A stretch of 64,000 nt of DNA from Acidobacteriota bacterium. GTDB taxonomy: Bacteria > Acidobacteriota > Holophagae > Acanthopleuribacterales > Acanthopleuribacteraceae. The stretch covers positions 1 to 64,000 of the forward strand of contig JACJWC010000004.1 in the NCBI GenBank assembly GCA_020637335.1. Reading direction: 5' to 3'. The stretch's first letter is position 1; every line of letters starts with the position of its first letter. Under the pieces are notes generated by a model. The model saw nothing but the letters and a program-made list of their open reading frames with translations, ran no database searches and was not told the origin of the DNA. This document shows, piece by piece, positions 43,363 through 51,485 of this stretch. A program made the translations under genes and the position numbers.

Positions 43363-44075
43363 TCCTTCAACCGCTGACCTGGGTAAACTTCAACTGACGA
43401 GCCTTTAGCAACCACCACGGATTCCGGTGGTTGCTGAAGGACCGCGCCAAAATGTTGACCGTAAAAGGGTACAAAATCACCCTGAAGCTCAAAGGAAGCG
43501 GCATTCCATACCAACCAGGGTGGATGCGCAACCCGATACTCGGAAGTGGGACCCTTTGATCGCTTGGTGTAGCCCCAATAATGTTCCACGATGAAATGCG
43601 CCTCGCTGTCCGGTTCTGGTAATTGGGGTTCATCTTCTACTTCTGCACGCATGGCATAAGGGAACCCTCTGCCCCACCCATATTCGAGGATTCGCGTATG
43701 GTCGCGCTCTTGGATAGCGTGGCGCATGGGCAAGGCGAAATAGGGCTCCTCGTACAACCAATTGGCCACCTTGGCAATCAGGAGGCGCGGCACAATTTCG
43801 CGGATAAACACAACGGCACGCCGGGTTTCACCGTTCACTTCGCGTTTCACGTAGAAACGCAAGTTCACTTCTTCAAAGTTGATGTGACCGGGAATAGCCA
43901 AACCGCGCACACGTGTATTCAAAAAGAGGAATCCGACCAAACTGACATAACAGCGGCCGCTAAACAGATCCAATTCCGTTCCGGCAGGCAGATGCGGCAG
44001 GAGCCATTCTGGAGGCACCACGTAATTGGCCAGAATTAAATCGGACCAAACAGCCTCCAGAAATGGCTTTTGCAT
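43359..44075 (-). CDS. DUF2071 (YqjF-like) protein
   Basis: 238 residues of the DUF2071 family. Seen are EAVWSDLILANYVVPPEWLLPHLP near the N-terminus, LDLFSGRCYVSLVGFLF, the FEEVNLRFYV strand, and a C-terminal FVEHYWGYTK-like motif (IVEHYWGYTK). The biochemical role of the family is unknown; the fold resembles acetoacetate decarboxylase. The ATG at 44075 shares one base with the TAA of the upstream esterase gene (TAATG), so these two are co-translated. A longer in-frame start at 44153 would begin inside the esterase gene. Confidence 0.87.
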   Translation of the reverse strand: MQKPFLEAVWSDLILANYVVPPEWLLPHLPAGTELDLFSGRCYVSLVGFLFLNTRVRGLAIPGHINFEEVNLRFYVKREVNGETRRAVVFIREIVPRLLIAKVANWLYEEPYFALPMRHAIQERDHTRILEYGWGRGFPYAMRAEVEDEPQLPEPDSEAHFIVEHYWGYTKRSKGPTSEYRVAHPPWLVWNAASFELQGDFVPFYGQHFGAVLQQPPESVVVAKGSSVEVYPGQRLKD

Positions 44076-44815
44076 TATTGAAACCGATGGGTCAGGTGCA
44101 TTAGTGCTTGTTTCTTCCACCAACCCCAATCGTGGGCAACTTCCCGGCCCCAAATATCCTTGTAATGCGGAATGCCTTTGGCCAGCAACAAATCCGCAAG
44201 CGCAATTGTTTCCTCAATACAGCCCTCTTCATACGGACCTTGGCCACAAACCAAGGTCAAATGGGTATTTTTCTGCACGCGTTCGAGGAATTCACCATGC
44301 AAGTTGACCACATAAGCCAGAGGGTTATTGAAATAGACATCCCCACTTTGGAACGAACCCATAAAGTGAGAGAGATTGTAGCGACCGCTCATACACAGCG
44401 CATAGTTGAAGAGGTCGGGGAATTTCAAAGCAAAATTGGCGGCATAGAAGCCTCCTAAGGATGCTCCCGTTACGGCAATCGGAATTGCATTGGAGCGACA
44501 ATCCGCACGAATGAATGGAACCAGGGTGTTAACGATAAAATCTTCATAGGCACGATGGCGTTCCATGCGCTTCTCACCGCTATTGGTTTTGGAAGTCCAC
44601 GTCTCGGCCACATTGCTTTCCGGACAATAAACTTTGATTTTTCCGGAGAGGATCAAAGGCGCCAGGGTCGTGATCATGGATTGGCGATCCCATTCATGGG
44701 CGAAACCGGCAGCTGTGGGAAATACCAGAAGCGGCATGCCAAAATGGCCAAAACACCAGACGTGCATTTTTCGGCCCATGGCCGCATTGGGTAATATTTC
44801 GTGTCGACGATGCAT
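44075..44815 (-). CDS. Putative esterase (alpha/beta hydrolase, D-type esterase family)
   Basis: 246 residues. The protein has the alpha/beta hydrolase nucleophile elbow GASLGG (residues about 117-122, Ser119-equivalent) and a late His in EVAHDWGWW. It resembles the 'esterase family protein' group that includes acyl and phosphotriester-type esterases. There is no signal peptide, so it acts in the cytoplasm. AAGGA precedes ATG at 44815; the open frame continues to 44860. It is co-translated with the DUF2071 gene. The substrate is not known. Confidence 0.85.
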   Translation of the reverse strand: MHRRHEILPNAAMGRKMHVWCFGHFGMPLLVFPTAAGFAHEWDRQSMITTLAPLILSGKIKVYCPESNVAETWTSKTNSGEKRMERHRAYEDFIVNTLVPFIRADCRSNAIPIAVTGASLGGFYAANFALKFPDLFNYALCMSGRYNLSHFMGSFQSGDVYFNNPLAYVVNLHGEFLERVQKNTHLTLVCGQGPYEEGCIEETIALADLLLAKGIPHYKDIWGREVAHDWGWWKKQALMHLTHRFQ

Positions 44816-44891
44816 GGAGGATTCCTTTCTCCACCCAAAATAAAGGCTGTATTCTATCAAAGATCGGCAGATTTCATGCCTGGAATAGATT

Positions 44892-44900
44892 TGTTATGAT
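44892..44900 (+). promoter_or_regulatory. Extended -10 element before the MFS gene
   Basis: The plus strand reads TGTTATGAT (TGn + TATGAT). The start point would lie near 44907, giving a very short leader before the GTG at 44922. The -35 region is poor. Confidence 0.35.
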
Positions 44901-44921
44901 GCGCGAGAGGCGGGTAATCGT

Positions 44922-46106
44922 GTGGGCATGGCCATTAATTACTTCTTTTTTTATGCCGGGTTTGGTGTCTTCCTGCCCTTTTTTAGCCCCTATTTAGCCA
45001 GTTTAGGCTTTAGCAAAGCACAAATAGGACTCATTTATACAAGTTTCAGTTTCTTTGCCGTTTTTGCACCCCTTGCGGGTCGCCTGTCCGATAAGCGCTT
45101 GGGACCTGCGCGAACCCTGAAAATATTTGCCGTTGGCTTGGTCGTCAGCCTGGTCGCCATCACCTTTGTCTTGCCCAAAGCGGGCTTTGCCTTTCTGTTG
45201 GGCTTGTGGGCTTACGCCCTGCTTCGTGCACCCATTGGCTCCCTACAAGACACAATTGCCATGAGCATTGCCGGTGAGCAGCCGCGCAAGTATTCCCACA
45301 TGCGTGTGGTCGGCAGCATCGGTTTTGCCATCACGTCCTGGTTTTGTGGCTATTTTTTCGACCATTTTGGCATTGAGCGATTTTTTCCAGCGCTGCTGAT
45401 CATGAGTATTCCCTTTCTGATCTTCACCTTGCGCTTACGCGACCCGGAATGGATTCCGGAAACGGCGCTGAATAAAAGTTTCTGGCAAGACCTCTCGCCT
45501 TCCTGGTGGTGGTGGTTAAGTGCCATGGTCCTGCATTGGTTTTGTTTTGCGCCCTTTCACTACGGTTTCACCTTTTTATTAAGCGAACAGGGCGTTGCCA
45601 AATCCTGGCAAGGAGCCGTGTGGTCCGTGGGTGTTTTTGCCGAGATATTAGTGTTTTTGTTTAGTGGCTCCCTATTCAAGCGATGGACCTATCGCCAACT
45701 GCTCTTTGTGGCATTTTTCGCCAACCTTTTTCGTTGGCTTATTTTGGGATTTCATCCTGCGCCCGGTCTGATTTGGGCAACTCAAATCCTACACGGTTTG
45801 GGCTTTGCGCTGTTCTATACCTCGGCGCTTCAGGGTATCGCCAAGTATCATGGCGGTCGCTACCGCGCCAGTTACCAAGCCCTGTTTGCGACTAGCATTG
45901 CCTTTTTCAGCAACATTTTTGGCATTTCCCTGGCCGGTCAATTGCACCAACATTTGAGCATGAGCCAAGTATATTTGTGCTTTGTTCCGGTCCAAGTCAT
46001 CGCGCTTTGGATCCTCAAAAAGAATCCGCTAGTCACCTTTGCGGAGCGATCAACACAGAGTCGCTTCCACGACAGCATGGTTCGACCGTCAGAATTTATC
46101 GAATAG
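44922..46106 (+). CDS. Major facilitator superfamily transporter (HcaT/NupG-like branch)
   Basis: 394 residues with twelve predicted transmembrane helices. The N-terminal half reads FFFYAGFGVFLPFFSPYLASLGFS, the mark of the MFS_1-like group that includes the phenylpropionate permease HcaT and nucleoside permeases. A loop 2-3 motif GRLSDKRLG is present, and HMRVVGSIGFAI is typical of this branch. The substrate cannot be predicted. GTG at 44922 was kept as start; an ATG two codons on (44928) is an alternative. The HAD phosphatase gene begins 9 bases later. Confidence 0.88.
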   Translation: MGMAINYFFFYAGFGVFLPFFSPYLASLGFSKAQIGLIYTSFSFFAVFAPLAGRLSDKRLGPARTLKIFAVGLVVSLVAITFVLPKAGFAFLLGLWAYALLRAPIGSLQDTIAMSIAGEQPRKYSHMRVVGSIGFAITSWFCGYFFDHFGIERFFPALLIMSIPFLIFTLRLRDPEWIPETALNKSFWQDLSPSWWWWLSAMVLHWFCFAPFHYGFTFLLSEQGVAKSWQGAVWSVGVFAEILVFLFSGSLFKRWTYRQLLFVAFFANLFRWLILGFHPAPGLIWATQILHGLGFALFYTSALQGIAKYHGGRYRASYQALFATSIAFFSNIFGISLAGQLHQHLSMSQVYLCFVPVQVIALWILKKNPLVTFAERSTQSRFHDSMVRPSEFIE

Positions 46107-46115
46107 GAGTGTTAT

Positions 46116-46766
46116 GTGAGATACCCCTTACTGGTTTTTGATTGGGATGGCACGATCATGGACTCAATCCCGCGCATCATTCAAGTGGCCCAAGCTGCTT
46201 TTGAAGCGGTCGGGTTTGAACCGATTGGTCCGGAACGCATTCGCCCCTTTATTGGCCTGAACGTGTTTGATTTTATTGATCGCCTCATGCCGGAGTTCGA
46301 TAAGGAGGCCCAAAAGACCTTTTTTTTGGCCTATCGCGAACTGTGGAGATCCGAACGATTTGCCATGGCTGAACCCTTTGAGGGCGTTTTGCAATCCCTG
46401 GAATCCTTGCGCCAAGCGGGTTATCGCTTAGCCGTGGCAACCGGAAAGTCCCGTGCGGGTCTTGACCGGGAAATGCACTATCATCAAATGGGATGGCTGT
46501 TTGAGAAAACCTGCTGCGCCGATGAAACCAAAGCAAAACCAGACCCGACCATGTTATGGGACGTCTTGAGACATTGTGTAGTGGATGCAGAAGCCAGCCT
46601 GGTGATTGGGGATTCTGAGTTCGATATCCAAATGGCGCGCAATGCCGGGGTTCACAGTGTCGGTGTCACTACCGGCTGTTTAAGTCAGAGTGAACTTTCT
46701 GGCCTCGGCGCCAATCACGTTCTCGAATCCGTTAATCACCTTCAAGCCTGGCTTCAAGACAAATGA
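46116..46766 (+). CDS. HAD-IA phosphatase (phosphoglycolate phosphatase-like)
   Basis: 216 residues. Motif I FDWDGTIMDS (residues 8-17) has nucleophile and acid Asp. A helical cap follows (about 17-85). Motif II is VATGKS, motif III is near KAKPDP, and motif IV is VIGDSEFD. The layout is that of Gph/PPaseX-like phosphatases acting on small phosphorylated metabolites. The start is GTG at 46116 with TAGGAG upstream; the overlapping ATG two bases earlier runs into a stop. It appears to be co-transcribed with the MFS gene. Confidence 0.9.
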   Translation: MRYPLLVFDWDGTIMDSIPRIIQVAQAAFEAVGFEPIGPERIRPFIGLNVFDFIDRLMPEFDKEAQKTFFLAYRELWRSERFAMAEPFEGVLQSLESLRQAGYRLAVATGKSRAGLDREMHYHQMGWLFEKTCCADETKAKPDPTMLWDVLRHCVVDAEASLVIGDSEFDIQMARNAGVHSVGVTTGCLSQSELSGLGANHVLESVNHLQAWLQDK

Positions 46767-46838
46767 ATCTTGACCGAACACGTCCAAACGGGTAAGGTTA
46801 GCGAGGCTAAAACGCCCAATTCTTTCGGGAGTTCATGT

Positions 46839-46964
46839 ATGTGGGTTGTTGAAATGTGGGCCATTATTGTGGCACCCATCGTTCTCGGAGTCGGTGTATT
46901 CGGTTATTTTTACCTCAAAGAAGAGTTTTACAGCGCCCCCTTCTACGACGATTACGAAGATTAA
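46839..46964 (+). CDS. Small single-pass membrane protein with acidic tail
   Basis: 41 residues: MWVVEMWAIIVAPIVLGVG... gives one transmembrane helix (about 5-25), then a short acidic, aromatic tail (YDDYED at the end). GGGAG lies seven bases before the ATG at 46839, supporting translation; the open frame extends to 46770 but without a better start. It is not a recognised family. Single-helix proteins of this size often modulate a larger membrane complex, but nothing nearby names a partner. Confidence 0.5.
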   Translation: MWVVEMWAIIVAPIVLGVGVFGYFYLKEEFYSAPFYDDYED

Positions 46965-46966
46965 GT

Positions 46967-47025
46967 CATGCCAATCCGGGCGTTTTGAGTAGGTTAGACA
47001 AATTTACTCAAGAATCCCGGGCATG
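46967..47025. repeat. 59-base interrupted palindrome
   Basis: Three nested paired arms: CATGC/GCATG, CCGGG/CCCGG and TTGAGTA/TACTCAA, with a 13-base loop, a 4x4 internal loop and a four-base bulge. It lies between two tiny genes on the same strand. There is no U-tract. Confidence 0.6.
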
Positions 47026-47042
47026 CCTCCGATAAGACCGGT

Positions 47043-47249
47043 ATGAGCGAGCTGCAGGCGATTGCCTATTCCGGATTCCAACGCGCACAAGAGCGGTTAT
47101 TAACTGCATCCGATCGAATTGCGTCGGGATCGCTTTCCGTCGAGAACATCGTTGAACAGGTTGCAGCCGCCACGGATGTCAAAGCCCAACTCAAAAATGT
47201 CAAAGTTGCTTTAGAGCTCGAAGATCACATTATCGATCTGTTGGCATGA
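47043..47249 (+). CDS. Miniature flagellar rod/hook-like helical protein
   Basis: 68 residues. The N-terminal YSGFQRAQERLLTASDRIA matches the first helix of flagellar rod and hook proteins (SG...A..RL..SA..IA). The C-terminal VEQVAAATDVKAQLKNVKVALELEDHIIDLL matches their last helix (E.V....A...AN.KV....D....LLD). The whole central domain is missing. Such reduced proteins occur in genomes with and without flagella. The Shine-Dalgarno is weak. fliW-csrA, 4.5 kb away, is the only other flagellum-linked pair in the window. Confidence 0.65.
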   Translation: MSELQAIAYSGFQRAQERLLTASDRIASGSLSVENIVEQVAAATDVKAQLKNVKVALELEDHIIDLLA

Positions 47250-47294
47250 CCCCAGCCCGTGAGAGAATAGAGCCAACGTCATTGGAGACTACCG

Positions 47295-49079
47295 ATGCCC
47301 ATTCTTTATCTCAATGGGAGGCGACTGCGCAGTGCTATCCTAGCTGGCGCGCAGCGTGTTCTCGAATATCAGGAACAGCTCAACCAAATTAATGTTTTCC
47401 CGGTCCCCGATGGCGATACCGGAACCAACATGGCCGTCACCATGAAATTTGCCGCTGAGGGTGTTTTAAACCAGCCCAGTAACCGCATGGCTTCCGTGTG
47501 TGCCAGTTTGCGTGAAAGTGTGCTCAATGGGGCACGCGGCAACTCAGGTGCGATTCTGGCCCAATTTTTCCAAGCCTTGGCTGGACACTTGGCCAAAGGC
47601 ACTAAAATCACGGCACAGATTCTGTCCGAAGGGATTCAAGTCGCTGTATCAAAGGCCACGAAGGCCATCAGCGAACCCAAGGAAGGTACCATTCTCACCG
47701 TCATGCGCCGCTGGGCTGACTACTGGAACAACGCGGTCAAACAACACCAGTGCCTTGCACGCCTGTTGGCTGGCTCGCTCGACGAGGCCAAACAGGCCCT
47801 CAACCGGACCAAGGAGCAAATGCCCATTCTGGCCGAGCGCAATGTTGTCGACGCCGGCGCCCAAGGCTTTGTGGCGATCCTGGAAGGCATTCACCATTTC
47901 ACAGAAACCGGGCGTGTGACCTGGCAATCCATTGAAGAGCGCGCCCTGCCCGATTCTTTGGAAACGCCAAATTTATTGGATATCCCCATCACTTTTAGCT
48001 TTTGTACAGAAGCCGGCATTCGCGGTTCCAATTTGGATCCCAATACCATTCGCAATCTGCTGGTTGGAATGGGTGACTCTTTGATCGTGGCCGGTGAGGG
48101 CGATTTTATTAAAGTCCATATTCACACCGATGAGCCACAAGCGGTCTTCGCCCGATTAAGCCAATTTGGTAATCTGGAGCGGACAAAAGCCGAAGACATG
48201 AAAGCTCAGTATGCCCAAAGGTTAAGCGAAGCTCAAACCGGTCAAATTGCGCTGGTGGTGGATTCTTCATGCGATTTGCCCACAGAACTGCTGCTCAAAC
48301 ATCAAGTGCGCGTGGTGCCCGTCCAAGTCACCGTCGACCAGGTCTCCTATCTCGATCGAATCGAAATTACACCCGAAATGGTCTACCGCATGATGGCGGA
48401 AGGCAAACAACCCAAAACCTCTCAACCCGCGCCGGGCGCATTTTTAAATGCCATTCGCCAAGCGGCCCAGCATCACGAAAAAGTCCTGGTGATGACCTTG
48501 AGCGGTGCGCTGAGCGGCACGTATCAGGCAGCGTGTGCAGCAGCCGAAGAGTTTCCGGATCGTATTGAGGTATTTGATAGTCACTCTGCGGCAGGCGGAC
48601 TGGGCATCCTGGTTCAGGTCGCGATCCAAGCATTAGAATCCGGTGCAGACTTGGATACCGTCCTGACCAAACTGAATCAAGCCAGAGCCAATTGCCACCT
48701 GCTGGTTTCCTTAAAAACCATTGATTACGCAAAAAAGAGTGGCAGAATCGCCTGGTACAAAGCGGGTCTGGCCAAGTTCCTGGGATTGGTTCCCATCCTT
48801 TCAGTTGAAAAAGGCCTGATTGTGCCCAGCGCGGTAGCCCGCAAAGGCCCGGCAAACCTGGCTAAATTAGTCCAAATCGCCCGTTCTCGCATGCAGGGCA
48901 ACATCGTCAATCACATGATCATCAGTCACGCCCAAGCGCCCGAACAAGCGCAATGGGTGGCAGACCAACTTCAAGACCAATGTTCTGAACCCATTTCGAT
49001 TTTGGCCGTATCGCCAACCGTGGGTGTTCACGTAGGACCTGGTACCGTCGCTCTTGCCTTTTTAAGTGAAGCGCAATGA
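47295..49079 (+). CDS. FakA-FakB-type fusion: DAK2 kinase + DegV fatty-acid-binding domain
   Basis: 594 residues. Residues about 10-200 are a DAK2 nucleotide-binding domain (NVFPVPDGDTGTNM at 33-46 with Asp39 and Asp41, and NGARGNSGAILAQF). Residues about 210-310 are the FakA middle region, ending at VHIHTDEP. Residues about 317-594 form a DegV/FakB domain (VVDSSCDLP, KTSQPAPGAF, TLSGALSGTYQAA, GPGTVALAF). In firmicutes FakA phosphorylates fatty acid held by separate FakB; here both are one chain. The TGA overlaps the ATG of plsY (ATGA), and PlsY uses acyl-phosphate, which makes fatty acid kinase the likely activity. Confidence 0.9.
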   Translation: MPILYLNGRRLRSAILAGAQRVLEYQEQLNQINVFPVPDGDTGTNMAVTMKFAAEGVLNQPSNRMASVCASLRESVLNGARGNSGAILAQFFQALAGHLAKGTKITAQILSEGIQVAVSKATKAISEPKEGTILTVMRRWADYWNNAVKQHQCLARLLAGSLDEAKQALNRTKEQMPILAERNVVDAGAQGFVAILEGIHHFTETGRVTWQSIEERALPDSLETPNLLDIPITFSFCTEAGIRGSNLDPNTIRNLLVGMGDSLIVAGEGDFIKVHIHTDEPQAVFARLSQFGNLERTKAEDMKAQYAQRLSEAQTGQIALVVDSSCDLPTELLLKHQVRVVPVQVTVDQVSYLDRIEITPEMVYRMMAEGKQPKTSQPAPGAFLNAIRQAAQHHEKVLVMTLSGALSGTYQAACAAAEEFPDRIEVFDSHSAAGGLGILVQVAIQALESGADLDTVLTKLNQARANCHLLVSLKTIDYAKKSGRIAWYKAGLAKFLGLVPILSVEKGLIVPSAVARKGPANLAKLVQIARSRMQGNIVNHMIISHAQAPEQAQWVADQLQDQCSEPISILAVSPTVGVHVGPGTVALAFLSEAQ

Positions 49080-49705
49080 TTGGATTGATTCTGCTCAGTT
49101 ACCTGTGCGGTTCGGTTCCAACCGCTGTCTGGACGGGCAAGGTTCTTAAAAATATTGACGTGCGGGAACATGGTTCCGGAAATGCAGGCGCAACCAATGT
49201 CTATCGCGTTTTAGGCTGGAAAGCAGCTTTATTCGTGGTGGTGATAGATGTGGCCAAGGGTTTTATTCCAGCCTTTTGGTTCCCCAACCTGCTCATGCAA
49301 CAACCACCGGCGTGGGCGGGTCTTGTGGCCGGCATTTGCGCGGTTCTTGGGCATGTCTGGACGGTTTTGGCGGGCTTCCGCGGTGGCAAAGGCGTCGGCA
49401 CCTCGGCAGGCATGCTATTGGCGCTTTTCCCGCTAAGCATGCCCTTTTGCCTAATCGTATTTGCCCTTGTGGTTGGCACTACAGGCTACGTTTCGTTGGC
49501 ATCGATTTTGGCAACCCTAACCCTGCCCCTTTCGCTGCTGTATTTTCATTTTTCGGGAAGAACTGTTGTTCCCCTGCACCTGTGGCTTGCCAGCGTTTCT
49601 CTTTTTTTATTTATTGTTTTTACCCATCGCAGCAATCTCAAGCGGCTCGTCCAAGGAACAGAAAAATCGATTCGCAAAAAAAAGAGCGCTTCGACGTCTA
49701 TATGA
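49076..49705 (+). CDS. plsY: Acyl-phosphate:glycerol-3-phosphate acyltransferase
   Basis: 209 residues, integral membrane protein with about seven helices. PlsY moves the acyl group from acyl-phosphate to glycerol-3-phosphate, the first step of phospholipid synthesis. The three cytoplasmic motifs are visible: GSVPTA, GSGNAGATNVYR (glycerol-phosphate site), and GHVWTVLAGFRGGKGVGT (phosphate/acyl site). The C-terminal tail is basic. It is translationally coupled to the FakA-FakB-type fusion by ATGA, which would feed exogenous or recycled fatty acid straight into PlsY. Confidence 0.96.
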   Translation: MIGLILLSYLCGSVPTAVWTGKVLKNIDVREHGSGNAGATNVYRVLGWKAALFVVVIDVAKGFIPAFWFPNLLMQQPPAWAGLVAGICAVLGHVWTVLAGFRGGKGVGTSAGMLLALFPLSMPFCLIVFALVVGTTGYVSLASILATLTLPLSLLYFHFSGRTVVPLHLWLASVSLFLFIVFTHRSNLKRLVQGTEKSIRKKKSASTSI

Positions 49706-49728
49706 CTGGATTGATGCGGAAAGAACCG

Positions 49729-49757
49729 TTGACAGTTCGAGATCCTGCCCCTAAAAT
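49729..49757 (+). promoter_or_regulatory. Strong promoter of rpsU
   Basis: TTGACA (49729-49734), 17 bases, TAAAAT (49752-49757). The predicted start near 49764 gives a ~49-base leader without a clear Shine-Dalgarno. Confidence 0.8.
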
Positions 49758-49812
49758 GATGGGGTTTGTGTTTCGACACGAAAATTTTTATATGGGGTTG
49801 AAAACTTAGCCT

Positions 49813-50028
49813 ATGCCAATTGTACATGTAGAAGATTCGGAAGCGATTGATCGCGCACTCAAACAATTTAAGCGCAAGTGTGAGCGCGAAGGCCTCTTTT
49901 ACGAAATCAAGAAGCGCAAGCATTTTGTGAAGCCTTCCGAACAGAAACGCAAAGAAAAATTAGAAGCGCGCAAAAAACTTTTGAAGAAACTGCGCCAAGA
50001 ACGCAATCGCTTGAAGCGACTGGATTAA
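49813..50028 (+). CDS. rpsU: 30S ribosomal protein S21
   Basis: 71 residues, highly basic, full length. S21 binds near the 3' end of 16S rRNA and helps mRNA Shine-Dalgarno pairing. The N-terminus MPIVHVEDSEAIDRALKQFK and the basic C-terminus (RKEKLEARKK) are typical. The leader lacks a visible Shine-Dalgarno, as seen for rpsU in some bacteria where S21 controls its own translation; that control is inference here. It is monocistronic between a consensus promoter and a perfect terminator. Confidence 0.96.
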   Translation: MPIVHVEDSEAIDRALKQFKRKCEREGLFYEIKKRKHFVKPSEQKRKEKLEARKKLLKKLRQERNRLKRLD

Positions 50029-50055
50029 TCCGAATCAATTAAGTCCAATTGGGTG

Positions 50056-50083
50056 GCCAATGCCGGGAGGCATTGGCTTTTTT
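50056..50083. terminator. Rho-independent terminator after rpsU
   Basis: Perfect nine-base stem GCCAATGCC/GGCATTGGC (50056-50064 with 50069-50077), tetraloop GGGA, then six T (50078-50083). It reaches the end of the converging mnmA gene. Confidence 0.95.
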
Positions 50084-51143
50084 ATTGGGTTATTGCCGTT
50101 TGGATGACCCCGCCGCCGCAGCACACTTCTCCGCGATAAAGCACAATCGACTGGCCGGGACTAATTGCCCGCTGAGGTTGCTCAAAATGGACTGCATAGC
50201 CTCCATTTTCAGCCGCTGAAACTTTGCAGGCCTGGTCCTGTTGGCGATAGCGAATTTTGGCCGTGTAGTCACCCACTTCCAGTTGGTCTCCCATCAATGA
50301 ATGGGTTTCATCCATGATCAAGCCGGGCGCAAATAAGCACGGATGCTCATTGCCCTGAGCGACCAGAAGCCTTTTATTTTCAAGGTCTTTCCCGTACACA
50401 TACCAGGCCTCGCCAGGTCCGCCAATGCCCAACCCTTTGCGCTGACCAATCGTGTGGTACATCAGGCCTTCATGCCGACCGAGCACACGCCCTTCAGGAT
50501 CGACAATTTCACCGGGTTGGCTGCCCAGGTATCCGCCTAAAAATTCGCGAAATTTTCCGGGCCCAATAAAGCAGATGCCCGTACTGTCTTTTCGGTCAGC
50601 ATTGGGCAAACCAATCTCACGCGCGATTTGACGCACCTGACTTTTGGGCAACTCACCCACCGGAAACAAGCATCGGCGCAAGGCTTCAATCGGCACGGCG
50701 TATAAAAAATAGCTCTGGTCTTTGTTGGGATCCAAGCCCTTGAGCAGAGCGCCATCATCCGGTCGGATCCGCGCGTAATGGCCCGTGGCAATAAAATCTG
50801 CATCCAGTTCCTGGCATTTCTCCAGAAAAGCCTTAAATTTAATCTCTTTGTTACACAAGATATCGGGATTAGGGGTAATGCCTTTTTTATATTCCTCCAG
50901 GAAACGCGAAAAGACGCGGTCCCAATAGTCTTGGGAAAAATTAAAACTGTAGAGCGGAATGCCGAGGGTGGAGGCGACCAGGGTAGCCTCACGCATGTCC
51001 TCTTCCACGGTACAGGCTTCGCCTTCGCCCTCCCAGTTCTTCATGAACACGCCCCAAACCTCATAACCCTGCTGTTTGAGCAGGTAGGCTGAAACGGCAG
51101 AGTCCACCCCACCACTAATTCCGACAATTACCCGTTTGGTCAT
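50082..51143 (-). CDS. mnmA: tRNA-specific 2-thiouridylase MnmA
   Basis: 353 residues. MnmA activates U34 of Lys, Glu and Gln tRNAs with ATP and inserts sulfur passed from a persulfide relay. The PP-loop SGGVDSAVSAYLL (9-21), the catalytic Cys in DILCNKEIKF (near 101-110) and the second Cys in DSTGICFIG (near 195-203) are present, with the C-terminal beta-barrel. The start ATG at 51143 is supported by the N-terminal VIVGISGGVDS. A small zinc-ribbon membrane protein gene ends 9 bases upstream, so the two are probably transcribed together. Confidence 0.97.
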   Translation of the reverse strand: MTKRVIVGISGGVDSAVSAYLLKQQGYEVWGVFMKNWEGEGEACTVEEDMREATLVASTLGIPLYSFNFSQDYWDRVFSRFLEEYKKGITPNPDILCNKEIKFKAFLEKCQELDADFIATGHYARIRPDDGALLKGLDPNKDQSYFLYAVPIEALRRCLFPVGELPKSQVRQIAREIGLPNADRKDSTGICFIGPGKFREFLGGYLGSQPGEIVDPEGRVLGRHEGLMYHTIGQRKGLGIGGPGEAWYVYGKDLENKRLLVAQGNEHPCLFAPGLIMDETHSLMGDQLEVGDYTAKIRYRQQDQACKVSAAENGGYAVHFEQPQRAISPGQSIVLYRGEVCCGGGVIQTAITQ

Positions 51144-51152
51144 TTTCAGATC

Positions 51153-51419
51153 CTAGTGATAGCGAAAATTCTCGCGACAATTGGTGGAGCAAAATTGAAG
51201 GATATGGCCTTCGATTACTTTGCTCACAACCCGTGCTTCGCTGAAAAAGCAGCCACAGTTATGGCAGCGAATCATATTGCCGCGATCCAGCGGCGTCACT
51301 TTTTCACCACGGCCTTTGGGAATAAAATCACCGGGCGTTTTAGCGGATTTTTTTTCGCTGGGTTGGCTCAGGCTATAGGCAAGAAAGATGAGCAATCCCA
51401 CAATGAGCAATGTCGACAT
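51153..51419 (-). CDS. PP0621-like small membrane protein with zinc ribbon
   Basis: 88 residues. One N-terminal transmembrane helix (about 3-18) is followed by a charged linker. A C-terminal metal knuckle has CHNC and a second pair CSTNC about 27 residues later (residues 52-82). This is the PP0621/TRASH-like small protein layout; the function is unknown. It lies directly upstream of mnmA and downstream of csrA on the same strand. Confidence 0.8.
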   Translation of the reverse strand: MSTLLIVGLLIFLAYSLSQPSEKKSAKTPGDFIPKGRGEKVTPLDRGNMIRCHNCGCFFSEARVVSKVIEGHILQFCSTNCRENFRYH

Positions 51420-51485
51420 ACACCAACCTCAGGGCCGACTATAAGCTTTTCATGGCCCGGGGTCAACCGCTCTATGTGGAATGGA

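Noticed and set aside
46985..47011. TTGAGTA...TACTCAA as a second HAIR operator
   Set aside because: Spacing is 13 bases rather than 7, and no heat-shock gene follows.
49735..49765. A tRNA T-loop-like stretch (TTCGAGATCC)
   Set aside because: No D-arm, anticodon arm or acceptor stem can be built around it. It lies in the spacer of the rpsU promoter.
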